Positions 23,325 to 34,343 of a stretch of 44,918 nt of DNA are shown piece by piece (positions within the stretch are counted from its first letter, which is position 1; every line of letters starts with the position of its first letter). Made by a program: the position numbers and the translations under genes. Origin of the DNA: Polyangiaceae bacterium. GTDB lineage: Bacteria > Myxococcota_A > Polyangia > Polyangiales > Polyangiaceae. The stretch covers positions 1 to 44,918 of the forward strand of contig JADLAB010000569.1 of NCBI GenBank assembly GCA_020848455.1, given 5' to 3'. A model generated the notes under the pieces. The model did not search any database. It was not told the DNA's origin and was given only the letters and a program-made list of their open reading frames with translations.

Positions 23325-26300
23325 TCAGCGCCGGCGCCGGCGCGCGAGGAGGCCCGCCCCGAGCGCGAGCCAGGCGAGCTCGCTCGCGCCGCCTGCGTCC
23401 GGCGTCCCGGCGAGCTCGCAGCCACAGCCGCCGCCGACCACCACGGGCTCGGCCGGGTCGGCGCCCGGCGGTGTCACCACGACGTCCACCGAGTCGCCGT
23501 CGGAGCTCGCGCCGTCGCTCACCGTGAGCGTGAAGCGCAACGTCGTCGCGACCGCGACCGTGGGGGCCGTGAAGGTCGGTGTCGGGCCGTCGGCGCTCGC
23601 GAGCGTGACCAGAGGCCCGTCGGTCTGCTGCCAGGCGAAGGCGAGCGTGCCGCCGTCGACGTCGTGGCTCGCCGAGCCGTCGAGCGCGGTCGGTGCGGCG
23701 GAGGCGACGCTCTGGTCGGGGCCCGCGTCGGCGACCGGCGGGAAGCAGCTGCCGGCGTCGGTGACGAGCGCGGGGAACGGGGTGTTGGTGAGCCCCTCGA
23801 AGGCGATGTCGTCGATGTCCCAGCCCGCCGCGCCGACGGCGTCGTCGGTGGCGATGCGAAAGCGCACGCGCACCGTCTGGCCCGCGAGCGCCGTACCGAG
23901 ATCGACGGTCGTCGTCGCCATGGCGGGCCAGGCCGGGCTCTCGGCCACGTAGCCGTCTCGGCCCTTCAGCACGTTGGTCGCGCCCCCGCCGAAGTCGCCG
24001 ATCGGCCCCGTGTAGCCGGGATCGCCGTAGGTGCCGATGTCCTGCCAGCTCGCGCCGTCGTCGGTCGAGATCTCGATGACGCCCCCGTCGTAGTTCGTCC
24101 CGTTGCTCGCTTCGAAGGCGTAGCGCTGCGAGAACTGGAGCGTGAGACCGGTCGAGCCGACCACGAGCGGCGGGGAGACGAGCGCCGTGTCGCTCGGCGC
24201 GCCGAAGTCGACCGCGTGCCACACGTGATCGCCGACGCTCGCGGCGAAGCGCGACCAGATGACGTCGGCCCCGTCCCCGTCGGTGGTCCACACGGTCGCA
24301 GCCGGTTCGACGTCGTCCGTCGTGGCGACGTCCGCCACCTCGTCGGCGTTCACGACCTCCGCGGTGGCGAGCGTGACCGACGTCTGACAGGCGTTCGGCG
24401 CGGCGAGCGTCACCGTGAACGCAGCCTGCGCCTTCTGCGTCGGCGCCGGAGCGAGCTCGGCGTCGAAGGTGACGGTCGCGTGCGCGAGCGGCCCGAGATC
24501 GCCGAGGTTGGCGACCGAGCCGTTCGGCAGCGTGAGCCCGCTCGCGCCCGCGTCGATCGTGAGCGTCGCTCCGGTGAGCGGCGCCACGCCACCGTTCATG
24601 ACCTCGACCACGAGCTTGCCCTGCTCGAAGGCATCGAGCCGGCCGTCGCCGTCGCAGGACGACACGCTGTCGTCGAGGCGCGTCGCCACGATGACGGCGT
24701 CCGGCTGCAGCGCGAAGCTCTCGACGACCCCGGCAAAATCGGTCGAGTCGCGCGCGGGCGACACGGCGCAGCTGCCCGCGCCGCGCGTCGCGAAGCCCTG
24801 CGCCAGGAGGAGCATGTCGCTCGGGTCCGCGGCGTAGGCCGCGGCGAGCAGGGCGTCGCGCTGCTCGGTGAAGGTCGGGTTCTCGGGCGCGAGCTTCATC
24901 CCGGCCACGACGTAGTCGGCCATGCGGCGCCGCGCCTGGTCGGCGTCGTAGGGCGGATTCGGCCCATTGGCCTGGACCAGCATCGCGCCGTAGCCCTGGA
25001 ACAGCATGGCGCTCCACACCTCGCCGGCGTTGTGGACCTCGGCGTTGTCGATGCCGAGCGAGGACGGGTTCTGCGGCGGTCCGCCGGGCAGCGCCGCGCC
25101 GCTCGTGATGTGGCCGAAGGTGAGCGGGTTCGCGCCGAGGCTCGTCGAGTACGGGTAGCGGCGCAGGCCGAAGTAGGCCGGGTCGGCCATCGCGCCGGCG
25201 GCGTAGGGCGTCAGGGCGTAGGTGCCGGCCGGATCGTCCCCGGGCCGCAGCACCTGGTGCATCGCCACGAAGTCGCCCCAGCCCTCGCTCTCGGCCGAGC
25301 ACTGGGCCTGACCGCACGCGACCAGGCGCAGGTGCAGGTAGTGGCCGAGCTCGTGCGCCACGAGCGTCGCGTCGATGTCTCCCTCGCGCAGCACGCCGAC
25401 GGAGCCCGTCAGGGTGGCCGTGACCGGGCCGTTCGCGAGGGCGGCCTTCACGGCGTTGCCTTCCGAGAGCGTGATGGACAGCATCGGAATGCCGACGGTG
25501 CCGGGCGGATTGCCGTCGGGCATGTCGGGCGGGACGTTGCCCGCCTGGTTGTTCACCAAGAGGACGCCGACGGCGCCGGCGGCCTCGGCGTACACTGCCT
25601 TCTGCTTGAAGGTGCAGGTGCCGCGGTCGACGAGGGCGATGGCGCCGGTGAGGTCGTTCTGGATGGGCTCGCAGGCGTTGCTCACCGGCGCCGTGCCGTC
25701 GTCGGCGACGACGACGTTGGCCGTCACCGCGAAGCTCGTCGGCCCGAAACCCGCGACGCCCGGCTGGTAGGTCTGGTTCAGGGGCTGCACCGTGACGCTC
25801 GTGCTGCTCGCCGCGCTCCAGAGGAAGATCTGGAGCCGCGGCGCCATGCCGTCGCCGAAGGTCGACATGTTGGCGTTGTCCGTCTGCCCCGGGGCGCCGT
25901 CCTGGGCCTGGGCGCGGAGCGCATCGTTGCCGAGGCCGCCGCGGCCGTAGTTCGAGGTCTGCGCGTTGCCGGCCGCCTCGTCGAAGCCCGAGTCGTACCA
26001 GTCGTCGTGGAACCAGTTGACGAGGTAGAAGAGCGACGTCACCGCGGCCATGCGCTGCTCGTCGGAGGCGAGCGGGCTCAGGCTCGTGTCGAAGGTGCGG
26101 TCGAACACGCCTGGCGCCGTCGTCGTGGCGCGCAGATCGCCGGCCGAGAAGCCGTCGGGCGCGTCGTCGTCGGTGTAGGCGTCGACGTTGTTGCCGCGCG
26201 TCTCGACGGCGCCCGGGTCGAGCCAGGGGTCGGCGGGGCCGTTGAAGCCGTCGGCGGTCACGAGGTTCGGCGCGACGAAGCCCGGGTAGCTGCCGTCGGG

Positions 26301-27239
26301 CGTGCCGGTCGGATGGGGGGAGTAGTCGGACAGGGGTCCGTCGAAGGGGCGGTGGTTGCCCGCGGGGTCGGCCCACACGCGGTAGGCGAACTCGGCGTCG
26401 CGCTCGAGGCTCGCGCGGTAGAGCACGCGCCCGTCGTCGGCCGCGATGGCGTAGGCGTAGGCGTCGTCGTCGCGCGCGCCCGGGTGCTCCCTGGCGAGCA
26501 GCTCGAGGTAGTAAGCCGGCACGAGGCGGTCGGGGAGCGCGAACCAGATCCGGCGCAGACCGGCGGGCTCGAGCAGCTCGGGGCCCGTCGCGGCGAGCGA
26601 AGGGCCGAGCGCGAGACCGTAGAAATGCAAGGGTCCGTTGTCGCGCTTGAGATCCACGATCTCGCTCGCGACGAGCGGAGCGTGGCAGAGATCGCCGAGC
26701 GCCGCGGCCACGGCGCCGCGCGCGTCGAGCGCGAAGCTCCCGGTCGCGAGCTCGGGCCGCGCCGCCGCGTGGAGGTTGCCCGCGATGGCCACGAGGCGGT
26801 TCTGCCGCGTGAGCAGCACCTTCGCCGCGACGCGGAACACCTCGACGTCCCGCACCCGCTGGCGGAAGGTGACGACGATGCCGCCGTGCCCGAGATCGTG
26901 CACCGTCGCGACCTCGGCGGCGTCGACGAGCGAGCGCTCGAGCCCGTAGCGCGCGGCCTCGGCGGTCAGATGGCGCCGCGCCGCCTCCGCGGGGCCGAGC
27001 GCCGCGTAGTCCGGCTGTCCGTCCTCGGCGGCCCAGAGGAAGGTCGGCACGCCGCGTCGGTCGTCGTGCGAGGCGACGAAGGCGGCGGTCGGCGCCGTGC
27101 CGAGCCGCAGCGGCGCCGCGGCCGGTCCCTCGGAGAAGTACGCGTCGTAGCCCGGCGGCGCGGCGTCGGACGGCGCGGCGGCACAGGTGACCAGCGTGGC
27201 GGCGAAGAGAGCCAAGAGGGGTCGGGGCGAGCGCAGCAT
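23325..27239 (-). CDS. M36 (fungalysin-type) metalloprotease, multidomain, MYXO-CTERM
   Basis: Secreted zinc protease of about 1304 residues. A signal peptide (LLALFAATLVTCAAA) is followed by an FTP-like propeptide, then the M36 catalytic domain with HELGH (H629, E630, H633) and the downstream ESEGWGDF bearing the third ligand. A PA-type insert precedes the zinc site (ALVDRGTCTFKQKAVYAE). After the protease come a CARDB-like region, a MAM/sugar-binding-like beta domain (YDGGVIEISTDDGASW) and a PKD-like domain (PVADAGPDQSV). The end is a MYXO-CTERM-type tail: GGGCGCELAG, a hydrophobic helix and RRRRR, expected to anchor or sort it at the surface in myxobacteria. ATG 27239 gives the signal peptide. 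Confidence 0.92.
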   Translation of the reverse strand: MLRSPRPLLALFAATLVTCAAAPSDAAPPGYDAYFSEGPAAAPLRLGTAPTAAFVASHDDRRGVPTFLWAAEDGQPDYAALGPAEAARRHLTAEAARYGLERSLVDAAEVATVHDLGHGGIVVTFRQRVRDVEVFRVAAKVLLTRQNRLVAIAGNLHAAARPELATGSFALDARGAVAAALGDLCHAPLVASEIVDLKRDNGPLHFYGLALGPSLAATGPELLEPAGLRRIWFALPDRLVPAYYLELLAREHPGARDDDAYAYAIAADDGRVLYRASLERDAEFAYRVWADPAGNHRPFDGPLSDYSPHPTGTPDGSYPGFVAPNLVTADGFNGPADPWLDPGAVETRGNNVDAYTDDDAPDGFSAGDLRATTTAPGVFDRTFDTSLSPLASDEQRMAAVTSLFYLVNWFHDDWYDSGFDEAAGNAQTSNYGRGGLGNDALRAQAQDGAPGQTDNANMSTFGDGMAPRLQIFLWSAASSTSVTVQPLNQTYQPGVAGFGPTSFAVTANVVVADDGTAPVSNACEPIQNDLTGAIALVDRGTCTFKQKAVYAEAAGAVGVLLVNNQAGNVPPDMPDGNPPGTVGIPMLSITLSEGNAVKAALANGPVTATLTGSVGVLREGDIDATLVAHELGHYLHLRLVACGQAQCSAESEGWGDFVAMHQVLRPGDDPAGTYALTPYAAGAMADPAYFGLRRYPYSTSLGANPLTFGHITSGAALPGGPPQNPSSLGIDNAEVHNAGEVWSAMLFQGYGAMLVQANGPNPPYDADQARRRMADYVVAGMKLAPENPTFTEQRDALLAAAYAADPSDMLLLAQGFATRGAGSCAVSPARDSTDFAGVVESFALQPDAVIVATRLDDSVSSCDGDGRLDAFEQGKLVVEVMNGGVAPLTGATLTIDAGASGLTLPNGSVANLGDLGPLAHATVTFDAELAPAPTQKAQAAFTVTLAAPNACQTSVTLATAEVVNADEVADVATTDDVEPAATVWTTDGDGADVIWSRFAASVGDHVWHAVDFGAPSDTALVSPPLVVGSTGLTLQFSQRYAFEASNGTNYDGGVIEISTDDGASWQDIGTYGDPGYTGPIGDFGGGATNVLKGRDGYVAESPAWPAMATTTVDLGTALAGQTVRVRFRIATDDAVGAAGWDIDDIAFEGLTNTPFPALVTDAGSCFPPVADAGPDQSVASAAPTALDGSASHDVDGGTLAFAWQQTDGPLVTLASADGPTPTFTAPTVAVATTLRFTLTVSDGASSDGDSVDVVVTPPGADPAEPVVVGGGCGCELAGTPDAGGASELAWLALGAGLLARRRRR

Positions 27240-27352
27240 CGCGCGATCGTAGTGCGCGCCCGGTCGGCGCGCGAACGGTGCCGCGTACATTTCGCGCTGC
27301 CGCGTCTGCCTCGAGCGGAATCGTGCGGCCGCCCTGTGCGTGCGGCCGCCCG

Positions 27353-27646
27353 TCAGCCGGCCAGGGCGTCGATGCGCCGCGCGAGCTCGAAGTCGCGCGC
27401 GCTGAGCCCGCCGCAGTCGTGGGTCGTCAGGTGGATGCGCACCGTGGCCCACACGTTGGACCATTCCGGATGGTGGTTCATCGCCTCGGCCGCGAGCGCG
27501 ACGCGCGTCATGAAGGCGAAGGCCTCGCTGAAGTCACCGAAGCGGAGCTCGCGAAAGAGCTTGCCGGCGTCGAGCGACCAGCCCGGCCCGAGGGTGGCGA
27601 GCTCGGTGGTCACGGTGGCCTCGTCGAGCTTGTCGGCGCGCTTCAT
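27353..27646 (-). CDS. 4a-hydroxytetrahydrobiopterin (pterin-4a-carbinolamine) dehydratase
   Basis: A 97-residue PCD/DCoH-family enzyme that dehydrates 4a-hydroxytetrahydrobiopterin to recycle pterin cofactor. The family block [18 protein letters not shown], with its active-site His pair, and the TTHD segment are intact. ATG 27646 is the first Met that gives the standard N-terminal helix. No aromatic-amino-acid hydroxylase is in the window, so its pterin partner is elsewhere. It is divergent from the his genes. Confidence 0.95.
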   Translation of the reverse strand: MKRADKLDEATVTTELATLGPGWSLDAGKLFRELRFGDFSEAFAFMTRVALAAEAMNHHPEWSNVWATVRIHLTTHDCGGLSARDFELARRIDALAG

Positions 27647-27743
27647 GCCCCGAAGGTAGCCGGATCGCTCGGCCGCGCAAGCGCACGAGCGCGCGAGCGG
27701 TCGGGCCCGTTTGCGGCTATCGTCCTCGGCGCGAGAGCGAGAC

Positions 27744-29047
27744 ATGATCATCGCGTCGATCGATCTGATGGGCGGCCAGGCGGTGCAGCTCGTGGGCGGC
27801 AAGGAGCACGCGCTCGACGCCGGCGACCCGATCCCCATCGCCGAGCGTTTCCGGCTCGCCGGCGAGATCGCCGTCATCGACCTCGACGCGGCGCTCGGGC
27901 GCGGCGACAACCGCGCGCTCGTCGAGAAGCTGTGCCGGGTCGCGCGCTGTCGGGTCGGCGGCGGCATCCGCGACGTCGCGACGGCGCGGCGCTGGCTCGA
28001 CGCCGGCGCGGCCCGGATCATCCTCGGGACGGCGGCCCGGCCCGAGATCCTCCGCGAGCTGCCGCCCGAGCGCACCCTGGCGGCGCTCGACGCCGTCGAC
28101 GGTGAGGTCGTGGTCGAGGGCTGGCGCCAGAAGACCGGCCGCCCGATCCTCGAGCGCATGGCCGAGCTCGCGGGGCTCGTCGGGGGCTTCCTCGTGACCT
28201 TCGTGGAGCGCGAGGGGCGGCTCGGCGGCACCGATCTCGGCCGCGTCGCCGGTCTCGTGGCGGCGGCGGCCCCGGCGCGCGTCACCATCGCGGGCGGCGT
28301 CACGACGACCGACGAGCTCGCCGAGCTCGACCGGCTCGGCGCCGACGCCCAGGTCGGCATGGCGCTCTATACCGGCCGGCTCGCGCTCGGCGACGCCGTG
28401 GGGGCGCCGCTCACGAGCGACCGCGCGGACGGGCTCTTCCCCACGGTGGTCGTGGACGAGCACGGCCGCGCCCTCGGCCTCGCCTACTCGAGCCGCGAGA
28501 GCCTGCGGCGCGCGGTCGAGACGCGCACGGGCGTCTACTGCTCGCGCCGGCGCGGCCTCTGGACGAAGGGCGCGACGAGCGGCGCCACGCAGGAGCTGCT
28601 CGCGGTCGACCTCGATTGCGACCGCGATGCCCTGCGCTTCACGGTGCGGCAACGCGGTCCCGGCTTCTGTCACCGCGACACCGCGAGCTGCTGGGGCGAG
28701 CTCGGCGGTCTGCCGAGCCTCGCGCGCCGGCTCGAGGCGCGCGGCGACGCCGCGCGGGCGCCCGCCGGCAGCTACACGGCGCGGCTCTTCGGCGACCCGA
28801 GCCTGCTCGCCCAGAAGCTCGTCGAGGAGGCCGGGGAGCTGGCCGCGGCCCGCACGCGCGAGGACGTCGCCCACGAGGCCGCGGACGTGCTCTACTTCGC
28901 GCTCGTGGCCATGGCGCGGGCCGGGGTGAGCCTCGAGGACGTGGAGCGCGAGCTCGCGGGGCGCGCCCTGCGGCTCTCGCGCCGGCCCGGCGACGCCAAA
29001 GCTCCGACACCGCGCGGCGCGGCGACGGGACGAGACGAGGGTGGATC

Positions 29048-29051
<4 letters not shown>
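27744..29051 (+). CDS. hisA-hisIE: HisA-HisI-HisE triple fusion (histidine biosynthesis)
   Basis: A 435-residue protein joining three enzymes. Residues 1-222 are a HisA TIM barrel (ProFAR isomerase), with Asp7 in ASIDL and Asp116 in AALDAVDG as the acid/base pair and two phosphate loops (VGGGIRD, IAGGVTT). Residues 226-320 are HisI (phosphoribosyl-AMP cyclohydrolase), with [14 protein letters not shown], the metal-binding LDCDRD, and Cys309 and Cys316 seven residues apart. Residues 325-425 are HisE (phosphoribosyl-ATP pyrophosphatase), with the MazG-like E361-E362-x-x-E365 and E378-x-x-D381. It would do histidine steps 2, 3 and 4. ATG 27744 fits the HisA start. Its stop overlaps hisD (ATGA). 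Confidence 0.92.
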
Positions 29052-30316
<1,265 letters not shown>

Positions 30317-30333
30317 CGGCGTCGCGCGCGCGC

Positions 30334-31695
30334 ATGAGCACAGAGCACGGCAGGAACGGGACGCCCGAGGACGGACCCGCACCCGACGAGCTCGCCCTCG
30401 CCCGCGCGCTCATCGCGCGCCTCGCGACCGAGACGGGCGCGGTTCCGACCTCGGCCCTCGGGCGTCTCGGTCGCACCGCCGGCGCGTTCCTGCGCGGCGG
30501 TCGCGCCGTCCTCGGTCGCAAGGACGGCGCGGTGGATGCCGCGGGCGTCGAGCGGCTCGTGCGGTCGCTCGGCGAGCTGAAGGGGGTCGCCATGAAGATG
30601 GGGCAGATCCTGAGCTACGTGGACGACGCAGTCCCGGCCGAGACCCGCGCGCTGCTCGGCGTGCTGCGCACCTGGTCGCCCGCGACGGCGTTCGATCGCA
30701 TCGAGGCCATCCTGCGCGAGGATCTGGGCGACCGCGCCGCGGAGCTGCAGGCGACGCTCGAGCGCACACCGGCCTCGTCGGCGTCCATCGGCCAGGTCCA
30801 CCGCGCCCGGCTGCCCGACGGCACGCCGGTCGCCGTGAAGGTCCGCCATCCCGGGATCGACGACGCCATCCGCGCCGATTTCCGCGCGGCGCGCGCGGGG
30901 ACCGTCCTCTCCGCGCTCCTCGCGCCCGGCGTGAACGTCAAGGAGCTCATCGCGGAGGCGCAGGCGGGGTTCCTCGAGGAGTGCGACTACGCGCTCGAGG
31001 CGCGCCGGCAGCGGCGCTTCGGAGAGCTCTACGCCCGGCACGACCGCCTCGTGATTCCCGCCGTCCACGAGCGCTTCTCGAGCGGCCGCGTGCTCACGAC
31101 GACCTGGCACGACGGCGCGACGCTCGAGGCGTTCGTCGCCGGTGCGCCCCCGGCCGCCACCACCGCGGCGCTCGGCGCCGCGCTCTACGAGTTCTACGTC
31201 GGCTCGCTCTACCGCCACGGTCTCTTCAACGCCGACCCCCATCCGGGCAACCTCCTCTTCGACGATCGCGGGCGCGTCGTCGTGCTCGATCACGGCTGCG
31301 TGCGCGAGTTCGACGACGCCACGGTGGCGGCCCTCGCGGCGCTGTCGCGTGCCGTGCGACTCGACGCGCGCGCCGCGGTGCGATCGGCGCTCGTGCAGCT
31401 CGGCGCGCGCGATCCCGGGGACGGCAAGCGCTACGACGCGACCCGCGAGCTCTTGCGCGCCTTCTACGGCCCGGTCCTCGAGCCGGGGAGCCGCACGCCG
31501 AGTGCCGGGCTGTCCCGCTCGTTCGCCGAGGTCGCCGCGACCAAGCGCTCCATCCTGCGCATGCACCTGCCGGGCAAGCTCCTCTTCCTCTTCCGCATCC
31601 GCTTCGGCCTCTACGCCGTGCTCGCGCGCCTGTCTGCGGAGCTCGATCTCCAGGCGCTCGAGGCGGCTCTGGCCGACACGCCACGCGTGTCGTGA
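30334..31695 (+). CDS. ABC1/UbiB/AarF-family atypical kinase
   Basis: A 453-residue protein of the UbiB/ADCK family of atypical kinase-like ATPases linked to isoprenoid-quinone metabolism. The family KxGQ motif is KMGQILSYVDD, the altered P-loop is SSASIGQVHRA, the lysine is in VAVKVRHPG, the catalytic loop is NADPHPGNLL, and the DFG equivalent is VVLDHGCV. The end has a weakly hydrophobic segment. Its target is unknown; adjacency to his genes is probably incidental. ATG 30334 lies 17 bp after hisD. Confidence 0.93.
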   Translation: MSTEHGRNGTPEDGPAPDELALARALIARLATETGAVPTSALGRLGRTAGAFLRGGRAVLGRKDGAVDAAGVERLVRSLGELKGVAMKMGQILSYVDDAVPAETRALLGVLRTWSPATAFDRIEAILREDLGDRAAELQATLERTPASSASIGQVHRARLPDGTPVAVKVRHPGIDDAIRADFRAARAGTVLSALLAPGVNVKELIAEAQAGFLEECDYALEARRQRRFGELYARHDRLVIPAVHERFSSGRVLTTTWHDGATLEAFVAGAPPAATTAALGAALYEFYVGSLYRHGLFNADPHPGNLLFDDRGRVVVLDHGCVREFDDATVAALAALSRAVRLDARAAVRSALVQLGARDPGDGKRYDATRELLRAFYGPVLEPGSRTPSAGLSRSFAEVAATKRSILRMHLPGKLLFLFRIRFGLYAVLARLSAELDLQALEAALADTPRVS

Positions 31696-31811
31696 GGCAC
31701 CGCGAGGCACGCCCCGACCGCGCCGCCCGGCGCTCTGCGTAGCTCGGGACATCGTGGCGCGCCGATGTCCTGGCCCCGCGAGCCGGGTAGCGTACGATAC
31801 CTGCCCGCCCC

Positions 31812-33776
31812 ATGCTGCCGCCCGAGCTCGCCGCCACGCTCGAGATGCGCTGGCCGACCCTCGCCCCGAAGGCCGCGACCATCGCGGCCGATCCGCGCGC
31901 CACCATCGTGCCGGAGCACGCGACGCCGGACAGCGCGGGCCGCCGCGCCCTCGACGAGCTCACCGAGCTCGCGGCGCGGGCCACGCGCGACGGCAGCCTC
32001 ACGGTCGAGGGCACCCTCGGCGAGGGCGGCATGGGCGTCGTGCACCTCGCCACGCAGCGCTCGCTCGGCCGCAAGGTCGCGGTCAAGACGCTGCGCACCG
32101 AGCACCGCAACCGCAGCGCCACCCTGAAGCTGCTGCGCGAGGCGTGGGTCACCGGGTCGCTCGAGCACCCGAACGTGTTGCCCGTCTACGACGTCGCGCT
32201 CGACCCCGAGGGCGTCCCGCACATCGTGTTGAAGCGCATCGAGGGCGAGCCCTGGAGCCGGCTCATGCGAGCCGACGAGTCCGCGCGCGCGCGCCTCGGC
32301 GTCGCCGACCTGCTCGACTTCAACCTCGACGTGCTCATGCAGACGAGTCGGGCGCTGCACTTCGCGCACAGCCGCGGCATCCTGCACCGCGACGTCAAGC
32401 CCGACAACGTGATGGTGGGTGCTCACGGCGAGGTGTACCTGCTCGACTGGGGCATCGCCGTCGCCCTGTGCGACGACGGCACCGGGCGCATGCCGGTGGT
32501 CGGGCCGGAACGCGAGCTCGCCGGCACGCCCTGCTACATGGCGCCCGAGATGCTCGGCGCCGAGTTCGGCGAGCTCGGCGTCGCGAGCGACGTCTACCTG
32601 CTCGGCGCCGTGCTCCACGAGGTGCTCGCGGGCCGACCGCCGCACGAGGGACCGAACGCGATGGCGATCGTGTCGAGTGTGCTCCTGTCGCGGCCCAAGC
32701 TCGGGCCCGAGGTGCCGGCCGAGCTCGCGGCCATCGTCGAGCGCGCCATGCAGCCCGATCCGGCGGCGCGCTTCCCGAGCGCCGAGGCCTTCCGGCTCGC
32801 CGTCCAGGACTTCCTGCACCAGCGCGGCTCGCTCCGCCTCGCCGAGCGCGCCCACAAGCGGCTCGCCGAGCTCGTGGCGCGGCTCGACGCGCCGCGCGAG
32901 GGCGAGGGCTCGAAGGAATGGCGTGCGGAGACCTACAACCTCTTCGGCGAGTGCCGCTTCGGTTTTCGCGAGGCCCTCGCTGCCAGCCCGGAGCTCGCGA
33001 CCGCCCAGGAAGGCCTCCGGTCGGCGACGGGTGCCATGATCCGCTACGAGCTCTCGGCCGGCGACGCGCGCGCCGCTGCCTCGCTCCTGGCGGAGCTGCC
33101 GGATGCTCCGGCGGAGCTCGCCGGCGCCGTCGAGCGCGCCCTCGCCGAGCACGAAGAGCGACAGAAGCGCTTCGCGGCGCTCGAGCGCGAGCACGACATG
33201 GGCACGGGGCAGCGCACGCGCTGGTTCCTGTCGCTGGTGCTCGGCCTGCTCTGGACGGTGAGCCCGATCGTGCTGTCGCGGGCCTTCCCGATGGAGCACG
33301 GCTCGGCGTGGGCCACGGTCGGCATCGCCGCGGCCTTCCTCGTGCTCGTGCTCCTGCTCGGCCTGTGGGCGCGCGACTCGATGTCGAAGACGGCCATCAA
33401 CCGCCGCGTCGGCGCCGCGGCGGTCATCGGGTGCGCGAGCTACCTGGCGCTCGCCGTGGGTGCCGGCGTGGCGGGTCTCGAGGCGCAGACGGTCGTCACG
33501 GTGGCGCTCGTGATGTGGAGCGCCATCGCCGCGATGGTCGCCCACGGCATCGATCGCCGCATGGTGCCGACCGCGCTCGGCTACCTCGCCGCCTTCTTCG
33601 TGGCGGCGCGCTTTCCGGCGCGCGCCTTCGACGCGATGGCGGGGGCGCACCTGTTGCTCACGGTCAACGTCGCCGCCATCTGGCGCCCGCCCGTCGTGTC
33701 GCCGCGGCTCGCGCGCCTGGTGGCCGCGCGCTCGTCGCGCCCGTCCGGCGACCCGTCCGACGCCGACGCCGCCTGA
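31812..33776 (+). CDS. Ser/Thr protein kinase with C-terminal membrane domain
   Basis: Hanks-type kinase of 654 residues. The kinase domain spans about residues 65-345: GEGGMGVVHLA, lysine in KVAVKTLRT, ILHRDVKPDN, and DWG in LLDWGIA replacing DFG. A linker with a helical segment rich in Ala/Glu follows. Several hydrophobic helices from about residue 478 (FLSLVLGLLWTVSPIVL onward, roughly five or six) form a membrane domain, with no extracellular sensor domain visible. No transmembrane partner is adjacent. ATG 31812 lies 14 nt after a TACGAT that could serve as a -10 box. Confidence 0.92.
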   Translation: MLPPELAATLEMRWPTLAPKAATIAADPRATIVPEHATPDSAGRRALDELTELAARATRDGSLTVEGTLGEGGMGVVHLATQRSLGRKVAVKTLRTEHRNRSATLKLLREAWVTGSLEHPNVLPVYDVALDPEGVPHIVLKRIEGEPWSRLMRADESARARLGVADLLDFNLDVLMQTSRALHFAHSRGILHRDVKPDNVMVGAHGEVYLLDWGIAVALCDDGTGRMPVVGPERELAGTPCYMAPEMLGAEFGELGVASDVYLLGAVLHEVLAGRPPHEGPNAMAIVSSVLLSRPKLGPEVPAELAAIVERAMQPDPAARFPSAEAFRLAVQDFLHQRGSLRLAERAHKRLAELVARLDAPREGEGSKEWRAETYNLFGECRFGFREALAASPELATAQEGLRSATGAMIRYELSAGDARAAASLLAELPDAPAELAGAVERALAEHEERQKRFAALEREHDMGTGQRTRWFLSLVLGLLWTVSPIVLSRAFPMEHGSAWATVGIAAAFLVLVLLLGLWARDSMSKTAINRRVGAAAVIGCASYLALAVGAGVAGLEAQTVVTVALVMWSAIAAMVAHGIDRRMVPTALGYLAAFFVAARFPARAFDAMAGAHLLLTVNVAAIWRPPVVSPRLARLVAARSSRPSGDPSDADAA

Positions 33777-33804
33777 GGCCTGCGGCCCAGCAGCCCAGGG
33801 GCGC

Positions 33805-34311
33805 TCAGCGGTCGCGCTCCTCGAAGCGCACCGCGGGCTCGGTGTCGCGCGCGGCCGCGCCGCTGCCGTTGGCCTCGAACACGATGGCGTCGAGCCGGTA
33901 CGCCTCGTCCGGCGCAAGCGCGAAATCGTGGCTGGCGCTCGTCGCGAGCCGTTGCGGCGCGAACGTGACCGCGAGGCCCGAGTAGGCGTTCCAGTCGCCG
34001 GTAGCCGTGAGCTCGACGGTGAGCGCGAGCGAGTGGTCGCCGGCGGAGAGCGAGCCGTCGAGCAGCACCAGCTCGTCGCCGGGGAACAGGCGGCGACCGA
34101 AGTCGACGGTGTCGGTCGGGCCGTGGTCGAGCGCGAAGGCGACGCGCTGCCAGCGGTAGTCCGCGGGCATGTGGTTCACGAGGCGGATGCGTGCCGGCAC
34201 GCGTGGCAGAACGGACGGTGAGCGCTTCGCGAGGCCCGCGGCCGGCGCGCCGCCGCACGCCGCGGCCAGGCACAGGAGCGCGAGCGCAGCGCCATGACCC
34301 ATCTGCTGCAT
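33805..34311 (-). CDS. Hypothetical lipoprotein
   Basis: A 168-residue predicted lipoprotein: LAAAC lipobox, then a beta-rich domain with no recognised motif (PARIRLVNHMPADYRW, LVLLDGSLSAGDHSLALTVEL). The pattern resembles an Ig-like all-beta fold, but I cannot name it. It lies 32 bp behind the MepA-like gene and is likely co-transcribed. ATG 34311 and ATG 34302 are both usable. Confidence 0.75.
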   Translation of the reverse strand: MQQMGHGAALALLCLAAACGGAPAAGLAKRSPSVLPRVPARIRLVNHMPADYRWQRVAFALDHGPTDTVDFGRRLFPGDELVLLDGSLSAGDHSLALTVELTATGDWNAYSGLAVTFAPQRLATSASHDFALAPDEAYRLDAIVFEANGSGAAARDTEPAVRFEERDR

Positions 34312-34343
34312 CGTAGCGTGGAGCGACCGCCCGCGTCACCGCG

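Noticed and set aside
20228-23425. Open frame of about 1065 codons on the minus strand
   Set aside because: It is antisense to the ABC, tesB and amidase genes, which carry intact catalytic motifs.
23298-27659. Open frame of about 1450 codons on the plus strand
   Set aside because: It is the antisense of the fungalysin gene; its protein has only Arg/Val/Gly-rich low complexity.
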